A stretch of 18,534 bases of DNA from Firmicutes bacterium ZCTH02-B6. GTDB taxonomy: Bacteria > Bacillota > Limnochordia > Limnochordales > ZCTH02-B6. Within the stretch, counting starts at the first letter, position 1. Every line of letters begins with the position of its first letter. The DNA lies in NCBI GenBank assembly GCA_002159155.1, contig LZRQ01000050.1:1-18534 (forward strand). Reading direction: 5' to 3'. Positions 1-6,510 of this stretch are shown here, piece by piece. The position numbers and the translations under genes were made by a program. Below the pieces are notes generated by a model that saw only the letters and a program-made list of their open reading frames with translations, was not told the origin of the DNA and did no database searches.

Positions 1-689
1 GGCGTGTACAGGGCCAGCGAGAGGCCGGAAAGCGGCCTGTTGAGGAGGTCAACGCTCCTTTGGCCCGGGATTTCAAACAAAGAATCCGCGGCCAGTGGGT
101 CGCTTCCGCCGCCATCATCCAGCCACACCCGGGCTTGCATTTCCGGCACCCCTATGACCGGCAGTCCGTCGTGTCTCACGCCGAAAGCCGGCGTGCCGCT
201 GGGGCTCGTGACGATTTCGCCGTTCTCCATGTGCAGGCCGACCGGCAGGCCGCCGATGGGCGAGGAGTAGAAAAAGTCGCCGTTGATCGCGGCGATCACC
301 GCTCGGCCGGGGGCTTGCCGTGCAAGGGCCTGGCTCAGCACGGTCCCAACGCCGCCGGCGGTGCCTTGCCCCAGCGCGCCCTCAAACCCCACGTACGGGT
401 GGCCGGGATCGACGCGAACGACGTGCACCGGCTGCACGGCGTCATGTTTCTGCAGGGTGAAGGACGCGTGATAGGTGCCCGGGCCGATAGGCTCCCAGGC
501 CAGCTCTGTCCAGGGGACGGCAGGGGCGGCGACCAAGGCGCCGGTCGAGGGGACGGAGGTCTGCGCCGCCGCGGCCGGCGCTAGCCACCCCCCTAGGGTG
601 AGCCCAACCCAGATCCCCGGAATGACCAGGGCAAGAATAGCGACAAGAACTGACGACGGCTGGCGCCGTCCGTGGCGCAACACGTTCAT
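1..689 (-). CDS. Secreted phosphodiester glycosidase (NAGPA-domain) protein, 3' end beyond the window
   Basis: An open frame runs leftward from an ATG at 689 to the window edge without a stop (229 residues visible). Residues about 13-42 are a hydrophobic signal segment ending in an AAAA-Q type cleavage site, so the protein is probably exported. From about residue 60 it resembles the phosphodiester glycosidase / NAGPA family (PF09992). The clearest signature is AAINGDFF near residue 133, followed by a Gly/Pro-rich stretch (SSPIGGLPVGLHMENGEI). Members of this family act on sugar-phosphodiester or exopolysaccharide linkages; the substrate here is unknown. The start is uncertain: an in-frame ATG at 707 sits directly against a GGAGG, which is too close, while the ATG at 689 lies 18 nt from it, which is far. 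The frame is divergent from the response regulator gene. The domain call is good; the exact function is not established. Confidence 0.72.
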   Translation of the reverse strand, partial: MNVLRHGRRQPSSVLVAILALVIPGIWVGLTLGGWLAPAAAAQTSVPSTGALVAAPAVPWTELAWEPIGPGTYHASFTLQKHDAVQPVHVVRVDPGHPYVGFEGALGQGTAGGVGTVLSQALARQAPGRAVIAAINGDFFYSSPIGGLPVGLHMENGEIVTSPSGTPAFGVRHDGLPVIGVPEMQARVWLDDGGGSDPLAADSLFEIPGQRSVDLLNRPLSGLSLALYT

Positions 690-870
690 GTTTAAGAAAT
701 TGGCCATCCTCCCGCATGTTCCTCGCCGCGTCCCGGCGTGCGGTTCACAGATGTGCCGCTCGCACAGGCGGCTTCGGAAATTGAAGTCCCCAAGCACGCC
801 TCGCCCCCCTGCCTCGTTGACGGAGATGTGCAGTAAAACAGAGAAAATATCGTAGGGTTGACAATAATAC

Positions 871-900
871 TTGTGAAACCGCATTCAAGAGGATTATAAT
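871..900 (+). promoter_or_regulatory. Putative sigma-A promoter for the response regulator
   Basis: TTGTGA (871-876) is followed after 18 bp by a perfect TATAAT (895-900). A start near 907 would leave a leader of about 140 nt before the ATG at 1047. A TTGACA at 858-863 lies too far (31 bp) from the TATAAT to pair with it. Confidence 0.5.
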
Positions 901-956
901 GTGAGGGCGCGCGTCAAGGCGTCGCATGTCCGAAACGGTCCTTACCAAAACAGGCG

Positions 957-984
957 GGGGATAGCGCCAGCGCTGGCGGGGATA
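957..984. repeat. Palindrome flanked by GGGGATA direct repeats (possible operator)
   Basis: CGCCAGCGCTGGCG (965-978) is a perfect 14-bp palindrome. It is bracketed by two copies of GGGGATA (957-963 and 978-984). It lies in the untranslated leader of the response-regulator gene, downstream of the promoter, where a repressor or an RNA hairpin could act. The function is inference. Confidence 0.4.
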
Positions 985-1046
985 AGCTCGGGTGCTCAGA
1001 CGCCGCCCTAACGCCTGAATCCAAACTGTGGCCAGGGGGTGTCCAC

Positions 1047-1877
1047 ATGCCCAGAGCGCTGCGCATCTTGCTCATCGAAGAGAACAGCGACGATGTGAAT
1101 TTGATCATCGGGCAACTGGAGCGCCATGGCTTCGAGCCCTCGCACCGGCAGGTAGAGGACAGGTCAACGTTGCAATCCGCCCTGGCGGAGCAGAATTGGG
1201 ACGTAGTGGTCTGCTGCGACGGTGTGCCCGGGTTGAGTCCCCACGCCGCCTTCACCATGGTTTCGGAAGCTGACGGTCATCTGCCGTTCATCGTGTACGG
1301 CCAGCACGGCGGCGAGCAAAATGCCCAGCGGGTGATGCCGCCGGGCGCCCATGGCTTTGTGTCCAAGGGAGCCGTCGAGCGGCTCGCCCCCACCATCGAA
1401 CGGGCGTTGGACCAGGCTGCCCGCCGCTGGCAACCCCCGCTGGAAACCTTAGTAGGCGTGCGGGTGCTGTTGGTGGACGACCACCGGGACTTGCTGGAGG
1501 CCATGGCGGAAGTGCTGGAGTGGGAAGGTTGCCACGTGACGGCCAAAGCTTCGCCGGAGGAAGCCCTCGCTCACCTGGAGGAAAACCCCCCGCCGGATGT
1601 CATCATCTGCGACCTCAGCCTGCCCGGGATGGACGGTTACGAGTTTCTCCGGCGGGCGCGAGCGTTGCCCGGCATGGAACGAGTGCCGGCGCTGGCCTTA
1701 AGCGGCCTCGTGGAAGCGCCCAGCAGCGCCCGTTTCCAGGAAGCCGGGTTTCACGCATGTTTGGTGAAACCTGTCGCGTTTGACGAGCTGCGGGAAACCC
1801 TGCTGCGCGCTCTTTCGGCCGAGGGTCGGGGCGGCAACGGTGAAACCCCGGTCGGCAACGGCCACCGTATGAACTAA
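1047..1877 (+). CDS. Tandem-receiver response regulator without output domain
   Basis: A 276-residue protein made of two CheY-like receiver domains. The second (about 138-255) is complete: acidic pair D144/D145, phospho-acceptor D189 in DVIICDLSLPGMDG, S219 at the switch position, and K241. The first (about 5-122) is degenerate. E11/E12 and K107 are kept, but aligning D52 and P61 with the usual motif puts C57 at the acceptor position, with D58 one place late. Its GAHGFVSKGAVERL stretch still resembles receivers of PAS/histidine-kinase networks. There is no DNA-binding or enzymatic domain; the tail after 255 is Gly/Asn-rich. AGGGGGTG at 1034-1041 supports the ATG at 1047. No histidine kinase is next to it, so it probably receives phosphate from an unlinked kinase or phosphorelay and signals by protein contact. 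Confidence 0.88.
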   Translation: MPRALRILLIEENSDDVNLIIGQLERHGFEPSHRQVEDRSTLQSALAEQNWDVVVCCDGVPGLSPHAAFTMVSEADGHLPFIVYGQHGGEQNAQRVMPPGAHGFVSKGAVERLAPTIERALDQAARRWQPPLETLVGVRVLLVDDHRDLLEAMAEVLEWEGCHVTAKASPEEALAHLEENPPPDVIICDLSLPGMDGYEFLRRARALPGMERVPALALSGLVEAPSSARFQEAGFHACLVKPVAFDELRETLLRALSAEGRGGNGETPVGNGHRMN

Positions 1878-2037
1878 ACGATCCTGCACCTAAACCGCCA
1901 CCCAAACCGCTCCAGCCGGAACCCTCTGACCCGGACCCTTTCGAGGTTGAACCTTTCGTCCTCCGATCTCCACGCGCAGCGAGGGCTTGAACCTGACGCA
2001 ACGTTATGGTGCATGATGCCGGTGGGAGGTGGCCGGC

Positions 2038-2910
2038 ATGCCTAGGAAACTCACGCCCGGGAGTGTCACGGCCGAGAATCTCATCCGGCTGCTCAGCAGC
2101 GACGGCCAAGTGCGGCTGGTGGTCGTTGATGTTACGGAACCGTTGCGAACCTCAAGGTTGCGCGAGGTGACAGCACATGCAGCGCAAGAATTGTACAAGC
2201 AGATCTATACCAACTGCGCGCTGCTGCGGGGCCTGCTCGGTGAGGAGGAGCGCGTAAGCGTCAACTTGAGGTTTCGCGGCGAAGGCCGCTTTTGCCACGC
2301 GGCCGTGGATGGACTGGGCAACATCCATTGCTCCTTTTCCGAAGCCCTGCGTACTTTTGACGGCGACCCACGCGAACTAGTGGGCGAGGGGGCGACCTTG
2401 TCCATCACGCGCGGCAGCTGGACGGGCGGGATGTTCACAGGTACCGTAGAACTCCCCCAGGATTCGCTGGACCAATGCTTTACGCACTTTTACCGGCAGA
2501 GCGAACAGCTCGAGACGGTGTTTCACTCGTGGACGACAGCGGAGCCCATCCGGGGATGCCTGGTCCAACCGCTGCCCTCGGCCGTTCATGCGAGCGTTCG
2601 TGCATTGGTGAAACGCGTCCAGGAAGCAAGCGCCCGCCTTCAAACGACCGCTTGGGATGATATCGAAAGCGTCTTCGCATCATTTGCCCGTGTTGTGGGC
2701 CGGGGCGCCGTCCGGTCCGAGTGCTACTGCTCCAAAGAAATGCTGCGCGGCCTGTTGGCCGCGTGCGACCTTGAGGAGCTTGAGCGCGCCATTGCCCAGG
2801 AGGATGGGCTCGAGGTGGAGTGCGGGCTGTGTGGGAGGAAGTACCGGTATGACGGTGGCGACCTCCAGGCTGTCGTGGACCTTAAGCGAAAAGTGGGGGC
2901 ATGGGACTGA
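2038..2910 (+). CDS. hslO: Hsp33 redox-regulated chaperone
   Basis: Hsp33 is a cytosolic holdase that binds unfolding proteins when oxidised. The reduced form holds zinc through four C-terminal cysteines. Here these are C229 and C231 (CxC) and C262 and C265 (CxxC, in VECGLCGRKYRYD); numbering is from the ATG at 2038, giving 290 residues, normal for the family. The N-terminal substrate-binding domain is recognisable (SSDGQVRLVVVDVTEP, then GEEERVSVNLRFRGEGR) but diverges from common versions. A GTG at 2029 is in frame, but GGGAGG at 2024-2029 ends 8 nt before the ATG at 2038, which decides the start. The gene stands alone between the response regulator and the MerR gene; a shared oxidative or protein-stress role with the latter is only a guess. 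Confidence 0.92.
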   Translation: MPRKLTPGSVTAENLIRLLSSDGQVRLVVVDVTEPLRTSRLREVTAHAAQELYKQIYTNCALLRGLLGEEERVSVNLRFRGEGRFCHAAVDGLGNIHCSFSEALRTFDGDPRELVGEGATLSITRGSWTGGMFTGTVELPQDSLDQCFTHFYRQSEQLETVFHSWTTAEPIRGCLVQPLPSAVHASVRALVKRVQEASARLQTTAWDDIESVFASFARVVGRGAVRSECYCSKEMLRGLLAACDLEELERAIAQEDGLEVECGLCGRKYRYDGGDLQAVVDLKRKVGAWD

Positions 2911-3006
2911 CATGACTGGGCCTCGAGCTGGCGGCGGGATGCCGGAACCCCAACAACCGACCAGTCCCACCGTTATCCCGGCCGGCTGCTTTGGGAGAGA
3001 GTCGTT

Positions 3007-3771
3007 ATGCGCCGGTGGATGAAAATCGGCGAGTTGGCGCGGATGACGGGGGTAACCGTTCGCACACTCCAGTACTACGACCGCATCGGCCTGCTGCCGC
3101 CGGCCCACGTGACCGAAGCTGGTCACCGGCTTTACGATGAGCGCAGCGTTGGCCAGCTCTACGCGATCGCGGCCTTGAAGCAGCTGGGGTTGTCCCTGGC
3201 GCAGATTAAGGAGCTGAAAGCCACGGCCAAGGTCGATCTGGGTACGCTCATCGACATGCAGTTGGCGCGCCTGCGGGAGGAGATCGCAAAGCGCCAGGCC
3301 CTCATGGCCCGCTTGACCGAGGTGCGCAGGCGCCTGCAACAGGACGGCCGCCTGTCTATCGACGAGTTCCAGTCCATGCTGCATTTCCTCGAAGGGCTCG
3401 CGGGCAGCGCAGTCACCCAGGAAGTCTTTGCACAGCTGCAGCAAGTCCGCGACCGCTTGCATCAGCAAGAGGAACTGCTAGCAAAGTGGCCCGGTTTCAT
3501 CGAGCAGCTGCGGCGGTGCTGCCAGCAGCAGCTCGGTCCCGAAGCTCCTGAGGTTCAAGAGTGCGTTGCCTACTGGCGCGACTTTGTCGCCCGCACCATC
3601 GGGGGCCATCCGGACCTCCGAGAGGTGGCTTTTGCGTTTCACCGGTCCGGGCGGGGCCGGCGCCTAAGCTTTGGACTTACCGAGGAGCTTTACCGTTACC
3701 TCAAGGCGCAGGACCAGGCCATGTCGCACAGGACCAAGCCAAGCCTCGGGCCCCTTGACCGCGGACGGTGA
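3007..3771 (+). CDS. MerR-family transcriptional regulator with TipAS-like C-terminal domain
   Basis: A 254-residue protein. Residues about 5-75 form the MerR winged helix (MKIGELARMTGVTVRTLQYY, then GHRLYDE). A helical dimerisation segment follows at about 80-115. Residues 120-240 resemble the TipAS / albicidin-type ligand-binding fold: PEVQECVAYWRDFVARTIGGHP matches the family pattern of a helix ending in a GGxP-like turn. TipA-like regulators bind small molecules, often peptide antibiotics, and activate promoters with over-long spacers; the ligand here is unknown. C171/C172 and C186 are notable extra cysteines. The upstream purine-rich GGGAGAG supports the ATG at 3007; the ATG at 3019 is an alternative. 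No typical 19-20 bp MerR operator was found in the 96-bp upstream gap, so its target may lie elsewhere. Confidence 0.85.
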   Translation: MRRWMKIGELARMTGVTVRTLQYYDRIGLLPPAHVTEAGHRLYDERSVGQLYAIAALKQLGLSLAQIKELKATAKVDLGTLIDMQLARLREEIAKRQALMARLTEVRRRLQQDGRLSIDEFQSMLHFLEGLAGSAVTQEVFAQLQQVRDRLHQQEELLAKWPGFIEQLRRCCQQQLGPEAPEVQECVAYWRDFVARTIGGHPDLREVAFAFHRSGRGRRLSFGLTEELYRYLKAQDQAMSHRTKPSLGPLDRGR

Positions 3772-3775
3772 CGTG

Positions 3776-4018
3776 TCACTGTGCCGGCTGCCCGCCGCCG
3801 GCTATCGTTCGTGGCAGCGCCGCGGGCGTCCCGCGCGCCATCCGCCAGCCGTGGCGCCCAGGTCCGTAGTAGTCGGGCAACAGCCGCACATACTGAAACC
3901 CAAGCCGCTCATACAGTTGCCGGGCCGGCGGGTTGTCGTCGGCAACCTCCAGGACGCACCGCTGGATGCCGGCCTGCTCCAGGGTGTCGAGAACGTCCCG
4001 CACCAGCTTTTCAAGGAT
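3776..4018 (-). pseudogene. C-terminal remnant of a GNAT N-acetyltransferase
   Basis: The leftward frame encodes the second half of a GNAT fold: EKLVRDVLDTLEQAG (helix after motif A), CVLEVADDNPPARQLYERLGF (motif B, typical of RimI-like enzymes), then LLPDYYGPG. Homology starts inside motif A. The RxxGxG acetyl-CoA loop and everything before it are missing. Upstream, the same frame continues into an unrelated basic, Pro/Arg-rich sequence overlapping an inverted-repeat segment, and the missing half is not found in other frames before the S9 gene. Without the cofactor loop it is probably inactive. It ends 4 bp from the convergent MerR stop. A short functional protein from an internal start cannot be fully excluded but seems unlikely. 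Confidence 0.7.
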
Positions 4019-4019
4019 A

Positions 4020-4116
4020 GTGCAGGGCGAGGGAGAGGCCTTTTTGGGCGTCCAAAGCCCAGGCAGGGTCGGGCGAACCCGGGATCGGGCGCAAGGGGCC
4101 CGATCCCGCCCTGCAC
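4020..4116. repeat. 97-bp segment with perfect 10-bp inverted ends and an internal hairpin
   Basis: GTGCAGGGCG at 4020-4029 is exactly mirrored by CGCCCTGCAC at 4107-4116. Inside, GGGATCGGGC (4081-4090) pairs with GCCCGATCCC (4098-4107) over a 7-nt loop, and TGGGC/GCCCA forms a small third hairpin around 4045-4061. The left end abuts the point where GNAT homology stops. No target-site duplication is visible. It could be a small inverted-repeat element or just the 3' structure of the S9 gene. Confidence 0.5.
4081..4107 (-). terminator. Strong hairpin downstream of the S9 peptidase gene (no T-tract)
   Basis: A 10-bp perfect GC-rich stem with a 7-nt loop begins 23 nt beyond the S9 stop codon in the direction of transcription. 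It lacks the usual run of T, so it may be an mRNA 3'-end stabiliser or an atypical terminator. Confidence 0.4.
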
Positions 4117-4129
4117 AGCGACGCACGCG

Positions 4130-6118
4130 TCAGGCAAAGATGACATACCGCCGCAAGAAGTCGTCCACGGCCTTCCAAAAGGCAACGATCGTTTCGGGTT
4201 TGCGCCAGCCGTGGCCCTCGCCCTCGTAGACGTGGTACTCATGCGGCACGCGGCTAGCCCGCAGCGCCGCCACGATGGCATCAGCTTGATTCTTGGGCAC
4301 CACCTTGTCATCGGCGCCTTGGAAGACTGCGATCGGGTCCCGGATCCGCTCCGCGTGAAACACGGGCGAGCGCTCCCGGTACACGGCCGCGGCCTCCGGC
4401 AACGGGCCGACCAGCGAGTCCTGGTAGCGGGCTTCGAACTTGTGGGTGTCGGCGGCCAGCGTAAACAAGTTGGACACGCCGTATAGGCACAGCCCTGCCC
4501 GGAAAAAGCCCGGATAGTGGATGAGCGCCTGCAGCACCGTGTACCCGCCGGCACTGCCGCCCATGATGACCAGGCGCTCCCCGTCGGCGAGGCCGGCCTC
4601 GGCCACGCAGCGGCCAGCGCCCACCGCGTCCTCCACATCCACCACGCCCCACTGCCCCCGCAAGGCGTCCCGGTACGCCCGCCCGTAGCCGGTGCTGCCC
4701 CGGTAATTGACAGCGACGTAGGCGTAGCCGCGGCTCGTAAAAAACTGCGCGCGAGGGTCGTACCCGGGCAGCGCCTGCGACGTGGGCCCTCCGTGGATGT
4801 TGATGACCGCCGGGGGCCGCCCGTTGCCCCTAAAGCGCGGATTGGCCGGGGGATAGTACAGCCCGTGGACGGTGGTGCCGTCGGGCGCTGTCCACTGGAT
4901 AGGCCTGGGCTCCGAGAGCATCTCGGCTGGCAGCGTTTCGGCCATGCTGCGCCGCACCACGTGCACCTTCCACAGGCCCCGGGTATCGACAACGGCCGGC
5001 TGCCCCGGGGGCTCGACGTCGATCACCACGACCCGCGGCGGGATCCGGGGCCCCGACGCGATGCAGGCGATCTGGCGCGTCGGCCCGACTTCGACGGCAA
5101 CGGAGCGAGGGGCAGGCGCCACCGCCAGCTGCTCCAGGACGGTGTAGCCGTTTTGCTGGCAGCGGATCTCGCTGTGCTCACCGGTGGCCATGTCATACCG
5201 CCACAGGCTATGGAAACCGGCGTCGTTGCGCACGTAATACAGCGCCTCGGAACCGGGAGCCCAACCGTAGGTCCGCAGTCCCTGGACCCAAGCGGGGCGG
5301 CCGTGCTCGGCGGGATAGGCAGTCACCTGCCGGCGCTGGCCGGTCTCCAGATCGTGCAGGTAGATTTGCCACCAGCCAGTTTCGTCGGACACGTAGGCGA
5401 GCCACCGGCCGTCAGGAGAGAAAGCGGGCTGGAAGATGGACGTCTCCTCGCCGCCCGCGATCGAGCGAACCTTGATCGCCCGCAGGCTGTCACCGGCCTC
5501 TTCGAGTTCGGCCAAGTGCAGCGTCGTTCCGTCCCAGGGCATGTTGGGGTGATTCCAGGAGACAAAGGCCAGCCGCCGTCCGTCCGGGTGCCAGCAGGGT
5601 TGCATGTAAAAGTCGGCACCTTGCACCAGTTTCTGCGGCCACTGGCGGCCTTCGCTGTCCACGACCGCGAGGCAGTCGTTGTGTCCATCGCTGTGCACAT
5701 ACACGACCCAGCGGCCATCCGGGGAAACCGCCGGGGAGGCGGGGAAGCCGAACTCAGGCGTCAACGCCTTGGGCAGGCCGCCGTCCAGCGGCTGGCGGTA
5801 AAGCCGCCCGCCGCGAGTGGCAAAGTACACGTGCCCGTGGGCTACCGTGAAGGCGCCGCCGCCGTAGCCGACTTGTGCGCGGACATCCAAGTCCGCAGTG
5901 AGGTCGTTGGGGGCCCCTGCGCCGGGATCCGACGCCACCAACACCCCGCGCCCGCTGCGGTTCTCCAGCCATACGAGCCGGCCGCTGGCCGGGTCCCACT
6001 GCACGTCCTCGAGCCCGATCCCTTGCGCGATGACGGAGGGGCCGATAGGGCTGTCCCACAGGCCGTAAGGGCGTATCGGGCGGTGGTCGTGGCCGTCAAC
6101 ATGCCTAGTCTCCGGCAT
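4130..6118 (-). CDS. S9 family (prolyl oligopeptidase-type) peptidase
   Basis: A 662-residue serine peptidase of the acylaminoacyl-peptidase/dipeptidyl-peptidase group, which cleaves short peptides. Residues about 30-400 form a beta-propeller with TolB-like blades (SPDGRW at 132-137 and 234-239; HPDGRR at 177-182). Residues 405-662 are the alpha/beta hydrolase domain: oxyanion HGGP at 442-445, nucleophile S522 in GGSAGG, D604 in GADDKVVP, and H636 in EGEGHGW, so the triad is complete. No signal peptide is present, so it should be cytoplasmic. AAGGGAGG about 9 nt upstream supports the ATG at 6118. It is divergent from the peptide-transport block across a 392-bp region and probably digests imported peptides along with those peptidases. 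The exact cleavage specificity cannot be read from sequence. Confidence 0.93.
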   Translation of the reverse strand: MPETRHVDGHDHRPIRPYGLWDSPIGPSVIAQGIGLEDVQWDPASGRLVWLENRSGRGVLVASDPGAGAPNDLTADLDVRAQVGYGGGAFTVAHGHVYFATRGGRLYRQPLDGGLPKALTPEFGFPASPAVSPDGRWVVYVHSDGHNDCLAVVDSEGRQWPQKLVQGADFYMQPCWHPDGRRLAFVSWNHPNMPWDGTTLHLAELEEAGDSLRAIKVRSIAGGEETSIFQPAFSPDGRWLAYVSDETGWWQIYLHDLETGQRRQVTAYPAEHGRPAWVQGLRTYGWAPGSEALYYVRNDAGFHSLWRYDMATGEHSEIRCQQNGYTVLEQLAVAPAPRSVAVEVGPTRQIACIASGPRIPPRVVVIDVEPPGQPAVVDTRGLWKVHVVRRSMAETLPAEMLSEPRPIQWTAPDGTTVHGLYYPPANPRFRGNGRPPAVINIHGGPTSQALPGYDPRAQFFTSRGYAYVAVNYRGSTGYGRAYRDALRGQWGVVDVEDAVGAGRCVAEAGLADGERLVIMGGSAGGYTVLQALIHYPGFFRAGLCLYGVSNLFTLAADTHKFEARYQDSLVGPLPEAAAVYRERSPVFHAERIRDPIAVFQGADDKVVPKNQADAIVAALRASRVPHEYHVYEGEGHGWRKPETIVAFWKAVDDFLRRYVIFA

Positions 6119-6510
6119 CGTCTTCGTCCTCCCTTGATTTCGACTGTCCGTTCGGGGTCTCCGTCAAAAATCCTTTCCCGCGATGGCAGGGGTTGGCCGC
6201 GCAGCGGCGAAAAGGGACATACGCCCACTCGCAACGGTCCCGCCGTCGTCCTGGGCGACATCCTGCCTGAGCCGGGTCGGGGATGACATGCCGGGAACCG
6301 TGCGCTCGATGCCTTGCGGCGGCTGGGGATTGGCTATCCCTGCGAACCCGTGGCAAGAGGGCGCGTTGCCGGTCACCCTTGACTGCCCGGTGAACCCAGG
6401 TTTATAATTCCCGTTAATTTACATCCCGGAAACCAGCCTGCAGCCGGACGTCCGAGGCCATTAGCGGACCAGCTCCTGCTGCACCTTTTTCATGGAGGCG
6501 AAGGCCGTTC
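6119..6510. other. Divergent regulatory region between the S9 and M20 genes (392 bp)
   Basis: No gene is supportable here. It carries the Shine-Dalgarno of the S9 gene at its left end and a good rightward promoter at 6379-6408. A short inverted repeat GGGAT/ATCCC (6326-6330 and 6336-6340) lies upstream of that promoter and is a weak operator candidate. No convincing leftward promoter was identified. Confidence 0.6.
6379..6408 (+). promoter_or_regulatory. Sigma-A-type promoter of the peptidase/transport operon
   Basis: TTGACT (6379-6384), an 18-bp spacer, then a perfect TATAAT (6403-6408), in a locally AT-rich stretch. A start near 6415 gives a leader of about 95 nt before the ATG at 6511. 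Confidence 0.7.

Larger units (their letters stand above)
690..1046. other. Divergent intergenic region (about 357 bp)
   Basis: No supportable protein gene is seen here. The stretch separates the divergent glycosidase-like and response-regulator genes. It is AT-richer than its surroundings at 830-900. It contains one promoter-like pair reading rightward and a 14-bp perfect palindrome, both listed separately. I could not identify a convincing leftward promoter. Confidence 0.6.

Noticed and set aside
858..900. TTGACA (858-863) paired with TATAAT (895-900) as a promoter
   Set aside because: The spacer is 31 bp, far beyond the 15-19 bp range; TTGTGA at 871-876 fits better.
2914..2966. GACTGG/CCAGTC inverted repeat after hslO as a terminator
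   Set aside because: The 6-bp arms are about 40 nt apart with no T-tract, too weak to call.
4517..6286. A long open frame on the plus strand opposite the S9 peptidase gene
   Set aside because: It is a GC-rich antisense shadow: the minus strand encodes a complete S9 peptidase with all catalytic motifs, while this frame has no recognisable domain.
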